Assembly (NCBI RefSeq): GCF_008369935.1
Contig: NZ_VTUZ01000009.1
Location: 1-64,000, forward strand
Length of the DNA: 64,000 bases
Reading direction: 5' to 3'
Source: Paraburkholderia panacisoli
GTDB taxonomy: Bacteria; Pseudomonadota; Gammaproteobacteria; Burkholderiales; Burkholderiaceae
Part shown: positions 18,606 to 26,981 of the stretch, piece after piece
How the letters are laid out: each line of letters opens with the position of its first letter
Position numbering within the stretch: the first letter of the stretch is position 1
Position numbers and translations under genes: made by a program
Notes under the pieces: model-generated
What the model was told of the DNA's origin: nothing
The model's database searches: none
Seen by the model: only the letters and a program-made list of their open reading frames with translations

Positions 18606-19415
18606 TCACGCCTCCTCCGGCGCACAATGCACGGCAAATTTCACAAGCTTTGCCGGTCCGAAGGTGTTGCTTATCGCGACATCGGCGGCATCGCGCCCGC
18701 GGGCCATTAGTACCCGTCCAGTGCGCAGCACGTTGTTGCGTGGATCGAATGTCTGCCAACAGCCGCCAACATAGGCTTCGAACCACGCGGCGAAGTCCAT
18801 CGCACTATGGGGCGGCGCCACACCGATGTCACTGATGTATCCCGTGCAGTAACGGGCAGGAATGTTCATGGCTCGACAGAGCGTGACTGCCAGGTGAGCA
18901 AAATCGCGGCATACCCCCCGTCGCTCGTGGTAGACCTGCCACGCAGTTTTGGTCGGTCGGGCAAACTCGTATCCGAACACAATCTGGCGATGAACGAAGT
19001 CACAGATCGCCTGCACCCGATCGCGCCCGGGCAGCGATTCGCCGAAAAGCCGCCACGCAACATCGGACAACAAATCGGTCTCGCAGTAGCGGCTACCCAG
19101 CAGAAACACCATGCATTCGTCGGGCAATTCTTCGACGGGATGCTGGTGACCGTAGGGCTCCCGCTCTTCCGGTTGGTCGGAAATATTGAGCAGCGCAGTC
19201 GTCGACATTTCGATTCGACCAGGTGGTGCGACAAGCCGGCTACATAGATTGCCGAAACCATCCCGATACTGCAGGATGGTCACCGCTGGATCGACGACAA
19301 GCAAATCCGCCGACAATACGTCCTGCACACGCGAGTAGTGCGTGTTCAGCATCAGCATCATCGGGGTGAACTGCTCGCACTCGTAAATCAGTTCATAACC
19401 AACACGAAGTTTCAT
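18606..19415 (-). CDS. Transglutaminase-like family protein
   Basis: 269 residues from the ATG at 19415, preceded by GGGAAGG and starting MKLRVGYELIYECEQ, typical of this subfamily. The core has GVCRDFAHLA with the candidate catalytic Cys and CWQTFDPRNN with the Asp. At the position where many relatives have His (D-F-H-A-W) this protein reads DFAAWFEAYV, so the classical Cys-His-Asp triad may be incomplete. Such proteins occur in pairs and are thought to be cytoplasmic peptidases or amidases. It lies 24 bases downstream of a second, complete family member on the same strand, so the two form an operon. Confidence 0.8.
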   Translation of the reverse strand: MKLRVGYELIYECEQFTPMMLMLNTHYSRVQDVLSADLLVVDPAVTILQYRDGFGNLCSRLVAPPGRIEMSTTALLNISDQPEEREPYGHQHPVEELPDECMVFLLGSRYCETDLLSDVAWRLFGESLPGRDRVQAICDFVHRQIVFGYEFARPTKTAWQVYHERRGVCRDFAHLAVTLCRAMNIPARYCTGYISDIGVAPPHSAMDFAAWFEAYVGGCWQTFDPRNNVLRTGRVLMARGRDAADVAISNTFGPAKLVKFAVHCAPEEA

Positions 19416-19439
19416 TGCGGCGGCCTTCCCCATAGAGAT

Positions 19440-20315
19440 TCAACAACGGTCCTCAGTGACGCTCACTTCGACATCCAGACCGAGAAACGAGTTTTGCGCC
19501 CCTGTCCAGGTTCCCCACAGGGGCAAGGCCTGATGCTGATCCCACGCTACCGCGACCCGGATCAGGTGCTGATTGCCGATAATGCTGTTGGTCGGATCGA
19601 AATCCACCCAGCCCGCCCCCGGTAGAAAGATCTGCAACCATGCGTGGGTGGCACCGCCGCCTTGAGTGGCGTCGTAATCGGGGACAAAAATGTAGCCGCT
19701 GACGAACCGTGCGGCGAAGCCAAGAGAGCGAGCCGCGTCGATCATGAGCACGGCGAAATCCCGGCAGCTGCCACTACGACGGTACAACGTATCAGCCGGC
19801 CGGTAGACGCCTTTCTCCGCGCGCCGGACGTACACAAATCCGTCTTTAATCTCCGTCGTGATAGCCCGCAGCATAGCCATCGTCGAAGTGTCGCCTCCTC
19901 GCGCAATGAAACTGTGCGCCCAACTGTCGACGGTCCCATCAGGATACCGTCGGCTGCGCGCATTCACGAGGTCTGCGGCCTCCTCGTTGGTGTACGCGAA
20001 CGGCCAGGTCGCGGCATAGGGCTCGATCGCGTATTCGGGCAATGGGGCTGCGTAGTGCTCCAGCGTGACCGCGCTGTCGAACAGTAGCTGCGATGCCTCG
20101 CCGGAGAATGTGGCTATCGCCACCGAATTGTCGAATACATCATGCAACCAGTGCAGGCGGTCAGGTGTCGGTGTAATGCGCAATTGTGACGACATGAGGC
20201 GCATGTCATGGCTGGAGCGCGGGCGAAACATCATCCGATGCTCACCAAAACTCACGGGCTCAGAATAGCGATAGGTACTCTTATGTCGAACTGTGAGATA
20301 TCGCGGCCCACTCAT
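19440..20315 (-). CDS. Transglutaminase-like family protein with intact triad
   Basis: 291 residues. An N-terminal beta-rich domain (RYLTVRHKSTYRYSEPVSFG) typical of bacterial transglutaminase-like proteins precedes the catalytic core: GSCRDFAVLM (Cys), GATHAWLQIF (His) and GWVDFDPTNS (Asp). The complete triad suggests peptidase or amidase-type activity on an unknown substrate. No signal peptide is evident. It is the first gene of a two-gene operon with the triad-altered paralogue downstream. Confidence 0.85.
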   Translation of the reverse strand: MSGPRYLTVRHKSTYRYSEPVSFGEHRMMFRPRSSHDMRLMSSQLRITPTPDRLHWLHDVFDNSVAIATFSGEASQLLFDSAVTLEHYAAPLPEYAIEPYAATWPFAYTNEEAADLVNARSRRYPDGTVDSWAHSFIARGGDTSTMAMLRAITTEIKDGFVYVRRAEKGVYRPADTLYRRSGSCRDFAVLMIDAARSLGFAARFVSGYIFVPDYDATQGGGATHAWLQIFLPGAGWVDFDPTNSIIGNQHLIRVAVAWDQHQALPLWGTWTGAQNSFLGLDVEVSVTEDRC

Positions 20316-20500
20316 GTCGTTTCACCTGATTCAAGCGTCACTGGTGGTGCAGAAACTCTGCTGTGACAGTGTGATCTGACCTTCAATTCAAGAAGGACCT
20401 GCACAGCGTTTCAACCGATTTATTCGGCCCCGGTGCGCGATTCGGCAGACATGGACCCCAGCATACACTGTCGCGGAACCTAAACGTTCTTATTTTCGGA

Positions 20501-21328
20501 TTGCGGACCAAACATTGCTGGCGTCAGCGAGCAGCGTCGAAAAATGCTAGAGAATTCCTTGCGGAAGGCCGGTCGACGCTGATACAGGATCGGCTTGATG
20601 ACCCGCTTGCGGTCGTGCATGACCATCATCGGTGCGTCATTGCCGGGGGAGATGCGCAAGTCGCGATCTTATCTGCAAGCCCCCGCGAGCTTACGGCCGA
20701 TGCGCGGCAACTTGCGAATCTCCTCGACTTCGTGCGCGACGTCCACGCGGATCGACGCGCACATGGCGACTCGCCCACGGAGATCGCGCGGGCACTTCAG
20801 CAGGCCGTCGAGCGCGGTAACGTGATTGCCGTCGCACCGAAGCCCCGCGCAACGGGCGGCCGTGCCAGCAGGATCGAGCAGCCCGTTAAACCGCGCCAGA
20901 TGACCGTCACGCCGTCGCAGTTGTTCGGACGCATGGCAGAGATCAGCGCGGGCGCACTCTCCTTTGCGCGCCCGACGCTGCCGCGGCTCTTCAGAGAGGA
21001 TGGCCCCGCGATTTGGGCCGCAAACCCTGGCGACGTATTGCCCGACGACTCGATCGCGCGACCAATCACCCCTCTCGGTGATGCGCAGCCGTTCGAGTAC
21101 ACACCGCACGCGATCGGCGGTGAGGCTAAAGAGTTGGCGGCCAGCACGAACAACCCGAACTACGCAGCAAAGATGCTTGGATATAGCCGCGACACGTTCG
21201 GCGAGATGATCCACGCGATGAAATACGACCTGAATTTTCGTGGCGATGACAACGTTATCTGGCACGACAACGGCGAGGTTTCGTTCAGAGGAAACGTCAT
21301 AGGCAACACGCATGACTACACGAACTAA
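20501..21328 (+). CDS. Toxin-like protein with polymorphic-toxin C-terminal domain
   Basis: A 275-codon frame opening at TTG 20501; the true start is uncertain and the 5' end may be truncated. The last ~80 residues (NPNYAAKMLGYSRDTFGEMI, then GDDNVIWHDNGEVSFRGN and THDY) resemble C-terminal toxin tips of polymorphic toxins in proteobacteria, a resemblance from memory that needs a profile search. The middle has a Pro/Arg-rich linker. A DUF4279-like immunity gene follows after 12 bases, the usual toxin-immunity order. No secretion domain (VgrG, Rhs, CDI, PAAR) is encoded nearby, so it is either an orphan cargo effector or a displaced tip. Confidence 0.6.
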   Translation: MRTKHCWRQRAASKNAREFLAEGRSTLIQDRLDDPLAVVHDHHRCVIAGGDAQVAILSASPRELTADARQLANLLDFVRDVHADRRAHGDSPTEIARALQQAVERGNVIAVAPKPRATGGRASRIEQPVKPRQMTVTPSQLFGRMAEISAGALSFARPTLPRLFREDGPAIWAANPGDVLPDDSIARPITPLGDAQPFEYTPHAIGGEAKELAASTNNPNYAAKMLGYSRDTFGEMIHAMKYDLNFRGDDNVIWHDNGEVSFRGNVIGNTHDYTN

Positions 21329-21340
21329 AGGAGCGGTTCT

Positions 21341-21757
21341 ATGAATGCACATCAGCTCGCGCACGCATCATTCTCCATCTACCAGGACGCGGAGCCTCCC
21401 GAATTTTGGACTGCCTATTTCGACGTTCAGCCAGATATTGCCATTATCAAAGGCAAGCCATTTGTTACGCCTTCCGGGAGATTAAGTAGTGGGCTCGGTC
21501 GGATCGGAGTATGGGGCATCAAGAGCAAGCAGCACGTCCAAAGCGATCTTCCAGAGCCTCACCTTCGCTATCTGATCGAGCGCCTGGCTCTACCTCGCGC
21601 AGACCTGCCCGAACTACTCAGGCGAACGAACGCACGAATGTGTTTCTTCTGCTACTGGGACAACGAGAACGGCGACCGTATGCCCGATGTGGCGGACGAC
21701 ATTCGGCAAATGATGGAATCGATGGGTGGCACGATCGAGATTGACGAGTACCGATAG
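21341..21757 (+). CDS. DUF4279-like putative immunity protein
   Basis: 138 residues. ASFSIYQDAEPPEFWTAYFD, the WGIKSKQHVQSDLPEPHLRY segment and the ARMCFFCYWDNENGDRMPD region fit the DUF4279 pattern, a family often found as immunity proteins beside polymorphic toxins. GGAGC precedes the ATG. It starts 12 bases after the toxin-like gene, consistent with neutralising that toxin in the cytoplasm by direct binding. The pairing is inference from order and family. Confidence 0.65.
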   Translation: MNAHQLAHASFSIYQDAEPPEFWTAYFDVQPDIAIIKGKPFVTPSGRLSSGLGRIGVWGIKSKQHVQSDLPEPHLRYLIERLALPRADLPELLRRTNARMCFFCYWDNENGDRMPDVADDIRQMMESMGGTIEIDEYR

Positions 21758-21923
21758 CTGCTGTCTCGCCGCCCTTCGTCAGCGGCAACTGACGGCGGCC
21801 GCATACTAGCAGTCATTGATCGCAACGCGCGGCTCAAAACCTCGACGCCGACGAGACGCAACCAGCTCTCGTCGACGATCTCTTCAAACGAAGCGTCTTA
21901 ATCGCCGGATGCCACCAGCAGGC

Positions 21924-22688
21924 TCACGTCCGCGTAATCGATGCGCCGCCATCGACTAGCGAAGCGGTACCCGTCACGAAGGACGAGTCATCGGACGCAA
22001 GATAAAGTACCGCGCGAGCGAGTTCTTCCGGCCGTGCGACCCGCTTGAGCGCATGCAACCCGGTCACGAAGGCCTGCGACTCGGCGGTGTCGTTCATGTC
22101 GCGATACATCGGCGTGTCCACCGCGCCAGGCAGAATGGCGTTGACGCGCACCCCTTGTGGTCCGTACTCGGCGGCAAGCGCCTGCGTCAACCCGATCAAT
22201 CCGGCCTTGCTCGCGGCGTATGCCGCGGTGCCCGGAAATGCAAATGAGTAGCCGACGAACGTCGACGTGAAGATGATAGATCCACCACCCTGCTTCAGCA
22301 TTTCGGGGATCTGGTGTTTCGCACCCAAAAAAGCACTCGTCAGATTGGTCGCCAATGCGGCCGACCAGCCAGCCTCTGACACGCCCGTGGTCGGGCCCAT
22401 TTCGCCCAGGGTGCCAGCATTGTTATAGGCGATGTCAAGACGGCCGAAGCGGCTGACGGCGAGTTCGACCAGCGCTTTCGCGAAGTCCTCTGACTGTACG
22501 TCGCCCGCCAGAAATGCGGCCTCACCGCCTTCGCTGACGATTTCGGCTGCGAGCGTTTCAAGTTCAGCTTGGCGGCGCGCCGCGATCACCACTTTTGCGC
22601 CTTCTGCGGCGAACAGTTTTGCGGTGGCACGGCCAATTCCCGCACTGGCTCCGGTCACGATGGCGACTTTTCCTGTCAAGCGATGCAT
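21924..22688 (-). CDS. SDR family oxidoreductase
   Basis: 254 residues from the ATG at 22688, with AGGAG 7 bases upstream. Classical short-chain dehydrogenase: NAD(P)-binding TGASAGIGRA near the N-terminus, YNNAG, then the catalytic Ser in SIIFTSTFVG and YxxxK as YAASK, and a C-terminal DGGASITRT. The residue pattern VVIAARRQ after beta-2 favours NADP(H). It is divergent from a LysR regulator that probably controls it. Substrate is unknown. Confidence 0.9.
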   Translation of the reverse strand: MHRLTGKVAIVTGASAGIGRATAKLFAAEGAKVVIAARRQAELETLAAEIVSEGGEAAFLAGDVQSEDFAKALVELAVSRFGRLDIAYNNAGTLGEMGPTTGVSEAGWSAALATNLTSAFLGAKHQIPEMLKQGGGSIIFTSTFVGYSFAFPGTAAYAASKAGLIGLTQALAAEYGPQGVRVNAILPGAVDTPMYRDMNDTAESQAFVTGLHALKRVARPEELARAVLYLASDDSSFVTGTASLVDGGASITRT

Positions 22689-22793
22689 GTTCAATCTCCT
22701 GCTGCTCTTTGTTGACCAGTGCCCGATGCCTTGGTCCATGGGATGCAATATAGACTTCAGCCGCAGACGCAGGAAGGCATAAAACATGGGTAT

Positions 22794-22816
22794 ATCATTC
22801 AGCATTTGTGAATGAT
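22794..22816. promoter_or_regulatory. LysR-type operator in the SDR/LysR divergent region
   Basis: A perfect inverted repeat ATCATTCA-GCATTTG-TGAATGAT containing the T-N11-A LysR core (TTCA-N7-TGAA). It lies 11 bases before the LysR start codon, suited to autorepression, and about 105 bases from the SDR start. Confidence 0.65.
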
Positions 22817-22827
22817 CGGAGAAACAC

Positions 22828-23745
22828 ATGGATCGGCTGCGCGCTTACGAAGTCTTCGTGACCGTGGTGAGCCGCGGCAGCTTCACGCGCGCGGCCGATG
22901 TGCTCGAAACGTCGCCTGCCAACGTGACCCGCTACGTGAATGAACTGGAAGCGCATCTCGGCACGCGCCTGCTGAATCGCACCTCACGCAGGCTTTCAGT
23001 CACCGAGGGCGGCGAGACCTTTTACGCCCGCTGCAAATCTATCCTCGACGACGTCGCCGAGACTGAGGGGCTTGTGTCATCTGCGTCGGTAAAACCGCGC
23101 GGCCGACTGCGCATCAATGCCCCTGTGAGCTTTGGGATTCTGCACCTGGCGCCGCTATGGCCCGAGTTCATGCGGAAATATCCCGAAGTGGACCTCGACG
23201 TTGCGCTGATCGACCGCGTCGTCGATATCGTCGATGAAGGCTATGACCTCGCCATTCGCATCTCACGCGCCGGCTCGACTGACCAGGCAGCCCGCAAGCT
23301 GGCGACATCGAGAAACATCCTGTGTGCTTCGCCAGCCTATCTGGCGCGTTACGGATACCCCGCAGCGCCGTCGGACCTGATCGAGCATCGATGCATCGGC
23401 TACTCGTATGCGGCCACTGGCGATGAGTGGCAACTGATCGACAGCAAGGGCGCGGCTCACTCCGTGAAGGTCAACTGTCACATGCACTCCAATAATGGCG
23501 ATACGGCGCGCGCGGCGGCGCTCGCTGGGCAAGGCGTGATCTGGCAACCCACTTTTCTGGTCGGCAACGACCTGCGCGCCGGCAAGCTCGTTCAGGTATT
23601 GCCTGAATATCGATTGCCTGACATCGACGTACTCGCGTTGTACCCGAGTCGTCGGCACGTGAGCGCCAAGATCCGCGTAATGATCGATTTCCTGGTGGGT
23701 GCGTTCGGTGGGGTGCCCCCGTGGGATCGGGACGAGGGAGAGTGA
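22828..23745 (+). CDS. LysR family transcriptional regulator
   Basis: 305 residues. An N-terminal winged HTH (MDRLRAYEVFVTVVSRGSFT, with ADVLETSPANVTRYVNELEA) is followed by a LysR substrate-binding domain of the CrgA-like subgroup. GGAG precedes the ATG. It is divergent from the SDR gene, and the palindrome at 22794-22816 is its likely binding site. The inducer is unknown. Confidence 0.92.
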   Translation: MDRLRAYEVFVTVVSRGSFTRAADVLETSPANVTRYVNELEAHLGTRLLNRTSRRLSVTEGGETFYARCKSILDDVAETEGLVSSASVKPRGRLRINAPVSFGILHLAPLWPEFMRKYPEVDLDVALIDRVVDIVDEGYDLAIRISRAGSTDQAARKLATSRNILCASPAYLARYGYPAAPSDLIEHRCIGYSYAATGDEWQLIDSKGAAHSVKVNCHMHSNNGDTARAAALAGQGVIWQPTFLVGNDLRAGKLVQVLPEYRLPDIDVLALYPSRRHVSAKIRVMIDFLVGAFGGVPPWDRDEGE

Positions 23746-24779
23746 GCCGGTGCCACGTCAGCTCTGAGCTTCAGGCGCCTCAAGCTGCGTCCAGCAGGTT
23801 CTGACAGTCCGGTTTGGACCGGATCTCTGTCTGACAGCGCCGGCTCGCCTTCACCCACGATCCGCAAACTAACTGGCGTTCGGGCAAACTCGATACGGTG
23901 AGCAATAGGCAACAGGGTAAGGAAACCGCGGGCGCCTCACGACTAGAAACTGACTGCATGCCCTAACATGGCAACGAATTGGTTGGGTGTGGTCGACGGC
24001 GTCGAATTTTGCGAGTCATCAAAGCGCTTCGTTCGTCGCGCCCCAGTCGCATCGAATCGCCGTATCAAATACTGAAACAATGTTGTCCCGCTGACTCAAC
24101 ACATGGTGGGCCGCGCGATTAAGCAATGCGTAGAATGCGTCAGAAATTGTCAGCGAGTGACCGTCAGAAGTGGAGGTTGAGTCCTCGGCATGAAGCCAAG
24201 GCAACATATGCGACGAGGCGCGTCCCGAAACGATTAGTGGTTTGCCCAAGGCCGAATCGATTCATCCTGCAATTTAGTTGCAACTTTCTACTATCTATTT
24301 TTGCAATAAGTGATTTGCTTAGCAAATCACCGTCGACACCTGTGTTGCATCGTAAAGTCTGCCGGTGCTGTTCGATCACGTGCGTCACAAATATCGTGAG
24401 CGCCACCAGCGTGACATAACGGGCTTTCGGTTCCGTGTGATACGTGATGTTGAACTCTGGCTAGCCGGACAATATCCGCAGGATGGAGAACCAGGTTTAG
24501 CGCGGCTTGATCCTCGCACCAAATGGAACCGCCATCGACATCGGCAAATTTTTCGAGCGGAGACGAGCAGGCGGAACGTACCGTCGGCGGAGAGGGTTGA
24601 AAGCATACGGCGCACGGTGAACAGCTTACCGCTCGGCATCACACGGCCGCATTTCGCGTACCCCCTGAATAACCTTGGGCTCGGCGTCTGAGCCGAGATG
24701 CGCCTGTCGGCAACTGCTTCGCCGCACCTTGAAAGTAAATGCCAGTGGTCGCCTTCCGAGTCAGTCCAGCTCAGACTGA
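23746..24779. other. Poorly coding region
   Basis: About 1 kb with no recognisable gene. Frames of 75-135 codons overlap on both strands without ribosome-binding sites or motifs. Local AT content rises around 24260-24330, where a 21-bp palindrome lies. It may be decayed or acquired DNA. Confidence 0.5.
24310..24330. repeat. Perfect 21-bp palindrome
   Basis: GTGATTTGCT-T-AGCAAATCAC: ten-base arms around one base, within an AT-rich patch. It resembles an operator more than a terminator (no loop, no T-run). No gene clearly depends on it. Confidence 0.5.
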
Positions 24780-25016
24780 CTAACACGCTCTCATGGCCGG
24801 CCTATCCACCGCGGGCGGAAACACACGCCACGCACCATCGCCGTGCCTGAAGAAAAAAATGACAACCATGCCAGAGGGTCGCGACGCCTCGATACAGACG
24901 TAGCGCCCGTGACTCGACGTCAGGCGACTGCAGCGTGCAACCCGAGCGGGCATCGCCAGCGTGGGTGCTAGCCACTTGTCCACAAGCAACCGCAGCGACA
25001 TCCGACCGGCGTCCAT
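24780..25016 (-). CDS. Small hypothetical protein (78 aa)
   Basis: The ATG at 25016 has GGAGGAG six bases upstream, the strongest translation signal in this poorly coding area. The product (MDAGRMSLRLLVDKWLAP onward) is basic, with RYVCIEASRPSGMVVIFFFR and a C-terminal WRVFPPAVDRPAM. I recall similar small proteins of unknown function in Burkholderia, but cannot name a family. Confidence 0.5.
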   Translation of the reverse strand: MDAGRMSLRLLVDKWLAPTLAMPARVARCSRLTSSHGRYVCIEASRPSGMVVIFFFRHGDGAWRVFPPAVDRPAMRAC

Positions 25017-26134
25017 GATCTGCTCCTCCAACGTCCTTCAGTTTCACGCCTGCGCGTGCTTGACTACCCGCTGCCTGAATAATCGTGCGATTTCATGCAG
25101 TGCCTCACGGCACTTCAATTAATGCAACCTGCGTGCCAGTGGGATCATGTGTCAGACACTGCATGTCGGGCGCCGCTTTCGATCGACCGCTGGAGAAGGG
25201 AAAGCGCCGATCGTGAGTCACGAACGCGGGCCGGGCGACCCGCAGCGCACGTCGAACGGGTCGACGAAATCAATGAACTTGATCGCCCGCCCGCTTTTTC
25301 TATTGATCATTTCGTTGATCGGCAAAAACCCTGAGGGATGTTGGTTTATGCTGCCATGAACCCATCGAAGCCTGCACCGCCAGTTCGTTCACTTGGCCTC
25401 GGGCCGCGCGTCAATTTCCGCGATTCCACGTACAACCCGTCCCGAAGAACGGCGAGAGCAATCACCGGATCCGCGTTCACATTCCTGAATTGCTGAAGCG
25501 AGTTCCTCATATGAGAAACCCTGTGAGCGTTCTCCGACGGCGAACCCCGACGGGCCTCGATCAGGCAGCAACGAAACCCACGGAAATCATCAGGGCCTCA
25601 CTCCTGTCGCCGCCCGTCAGTTGGATGTGTATTTGACGGTTCGGGTGCAAATAGGCTGTCTAGACGAGAACGTTTCGAGGTCGACAAGACAGGAACGCTC
25701 GCCGCTCAGACGTCGTTTGACAGAGCGGGACCGAAAAGCCTCCGCTTCAGCAGGATGGATGGGGCATCCTGCCCGGGTGAGTTTGCCAAGCGAGGCAAGT
25801 GATCGCGACTTGACGAGAGTTGCGCAATTGCGACATCATTCGTTGTCTGACATCTTTCTACGCCAATCTTGGGCAGCATGCTGAGACGTCACATGGCCGA
25901 CAGTTCCGGGCAGATCAGCACCCCCGACCTCGAACGCCATAGAAAGAAAACGTATGCGGGACGTCCGATGACACGTATCCATTTCGCCCCTACCGAAACC
26001 AGAGCAAAGGGGTGGCGTTGAAAGGTCGCCGTCGGACTGGAACGCGGAGCGATTTGTATCGAGCGTCCCGATTCCGCCTCCCGGCATGCAAACCATCATT
26101 GCCTGGCACGAGCGAACTCCGCTATTTGAATAAC
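25017..26134. other. Poorly coding region upstream of the GntR regulator
   Basis: About 1.1 kb without a supported gene. The frames of 60-88 codons on both strands lack ribosome-binding sites and motifs. The last part presumably holds the promoter of the regulator gene. Confidence 0.45.
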
Positions 26135-26839
26135 ATGAGTAACCTTACCGACAAAGTCGTCGCGACACTGTTTGAAGATATCGAGCGCGGGATGCTGAGG
26201 CCTGGCGACAAGATGCCGACCGAGGTTGCTCTAATGAAGAAACTTTCGGTAAGTCGCTCGGTAGTGCGCGAGGCTGTTTCGCGCCTGCAAGCGGCAAACG
26301 TCGTCGAGACCCGCCACGGTGTTGGCACATTCATTCTCTCTCCGTCGAAGAAGGAAGTTCTGCGTCTGCCCGCTTCGGACTTATCTGATCGCCTCGATGT
26401 AATGGCAATCATCGAATTCCGAATCGATCTTGAAGGGGCCTCGGCCGCTCTTGCTGCCAGTCGCCGCAACGATCAACACCTGAAGGAAATTGCAGGCGCA
26501 CTCAGAAAATTTGATGACGAGATATCAAATGGCGATACTGACGTATTACGGCACGATGTCGAGTTTCATCTCCAAATCGCTCGAGCTAGTGGAAACCGCT
26601 ATTTCTTTGACGTGCTGAGCCAAATGGGACGAGGCGTAAGTCCCCGCACTCGACTGGGTAAGGCGGAAATCGCGGAGCTCGATCACATCGAACGCCTGCG
26701 CACTGTTCAAAGCGAACATATGGCGATTTACCAGGCAATTGTTCGTCAGGACGCTGATGATGCCCGTGCAGCTATGCGCATACACCTGAGCAATAGCCGA
26801 GAACGACTTCGGCGCGCGTACGAATCGGCTGCAATGTAG
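26135..26839 (+). CDS. GntR/FadR family transcriptional regulator
   Basis: 234 residues from the ATG at 26135. The N-terminal winged HTH has LRPGDKMPTEVALMKKLSVS and RSVVREAVSRLQAANVVETR, ending in HGVGTFI. The C-terminal FCD domain holds conserved metal or ligand residues (RHDVEFHLQIARASGN and the later EHMAIYQAI). The frame extends upstream to 26012 but that part is not typical. Convergent with the TRAP transporter genes, which it may regulate; FadR-type regulators often control sugar-acid or dicarboxylate uptake. Confidence 0.88.
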   Translation: MSNLTDKVVATLFEDIERGMLRPGDKMPTEVALMKKLSVSRSVVREAVSRLQAANVVETRHGVGTFILSPSKKEVLRLPASDLSDRLDVMAIIEFRIDLEGASAALAASRRNDQHLKEIAGALRKFDDEISNGDTDVLRHDVEFHLQIARASGNRYFFDVLSQMGRGVSPRTRLGKAEIAELDHIERLRTVQSEHMAIYQAIVRQDADDARAAMRIHLSNSRERLRRAYESAAM

Positions 26840-26981
26840 CGGACGGGCACAAAAAGTAGACGGCATCTGGAGAGGTCATAAGAATGGATTCGCCGGTTGG
26901 TCCAGTTCACGCGCGACTCCCGAAAAGGCCGCGCCACGAGAGCTAGTGCGCACCACCGTTTTTTGCTTTCAGCCGTCGAAC

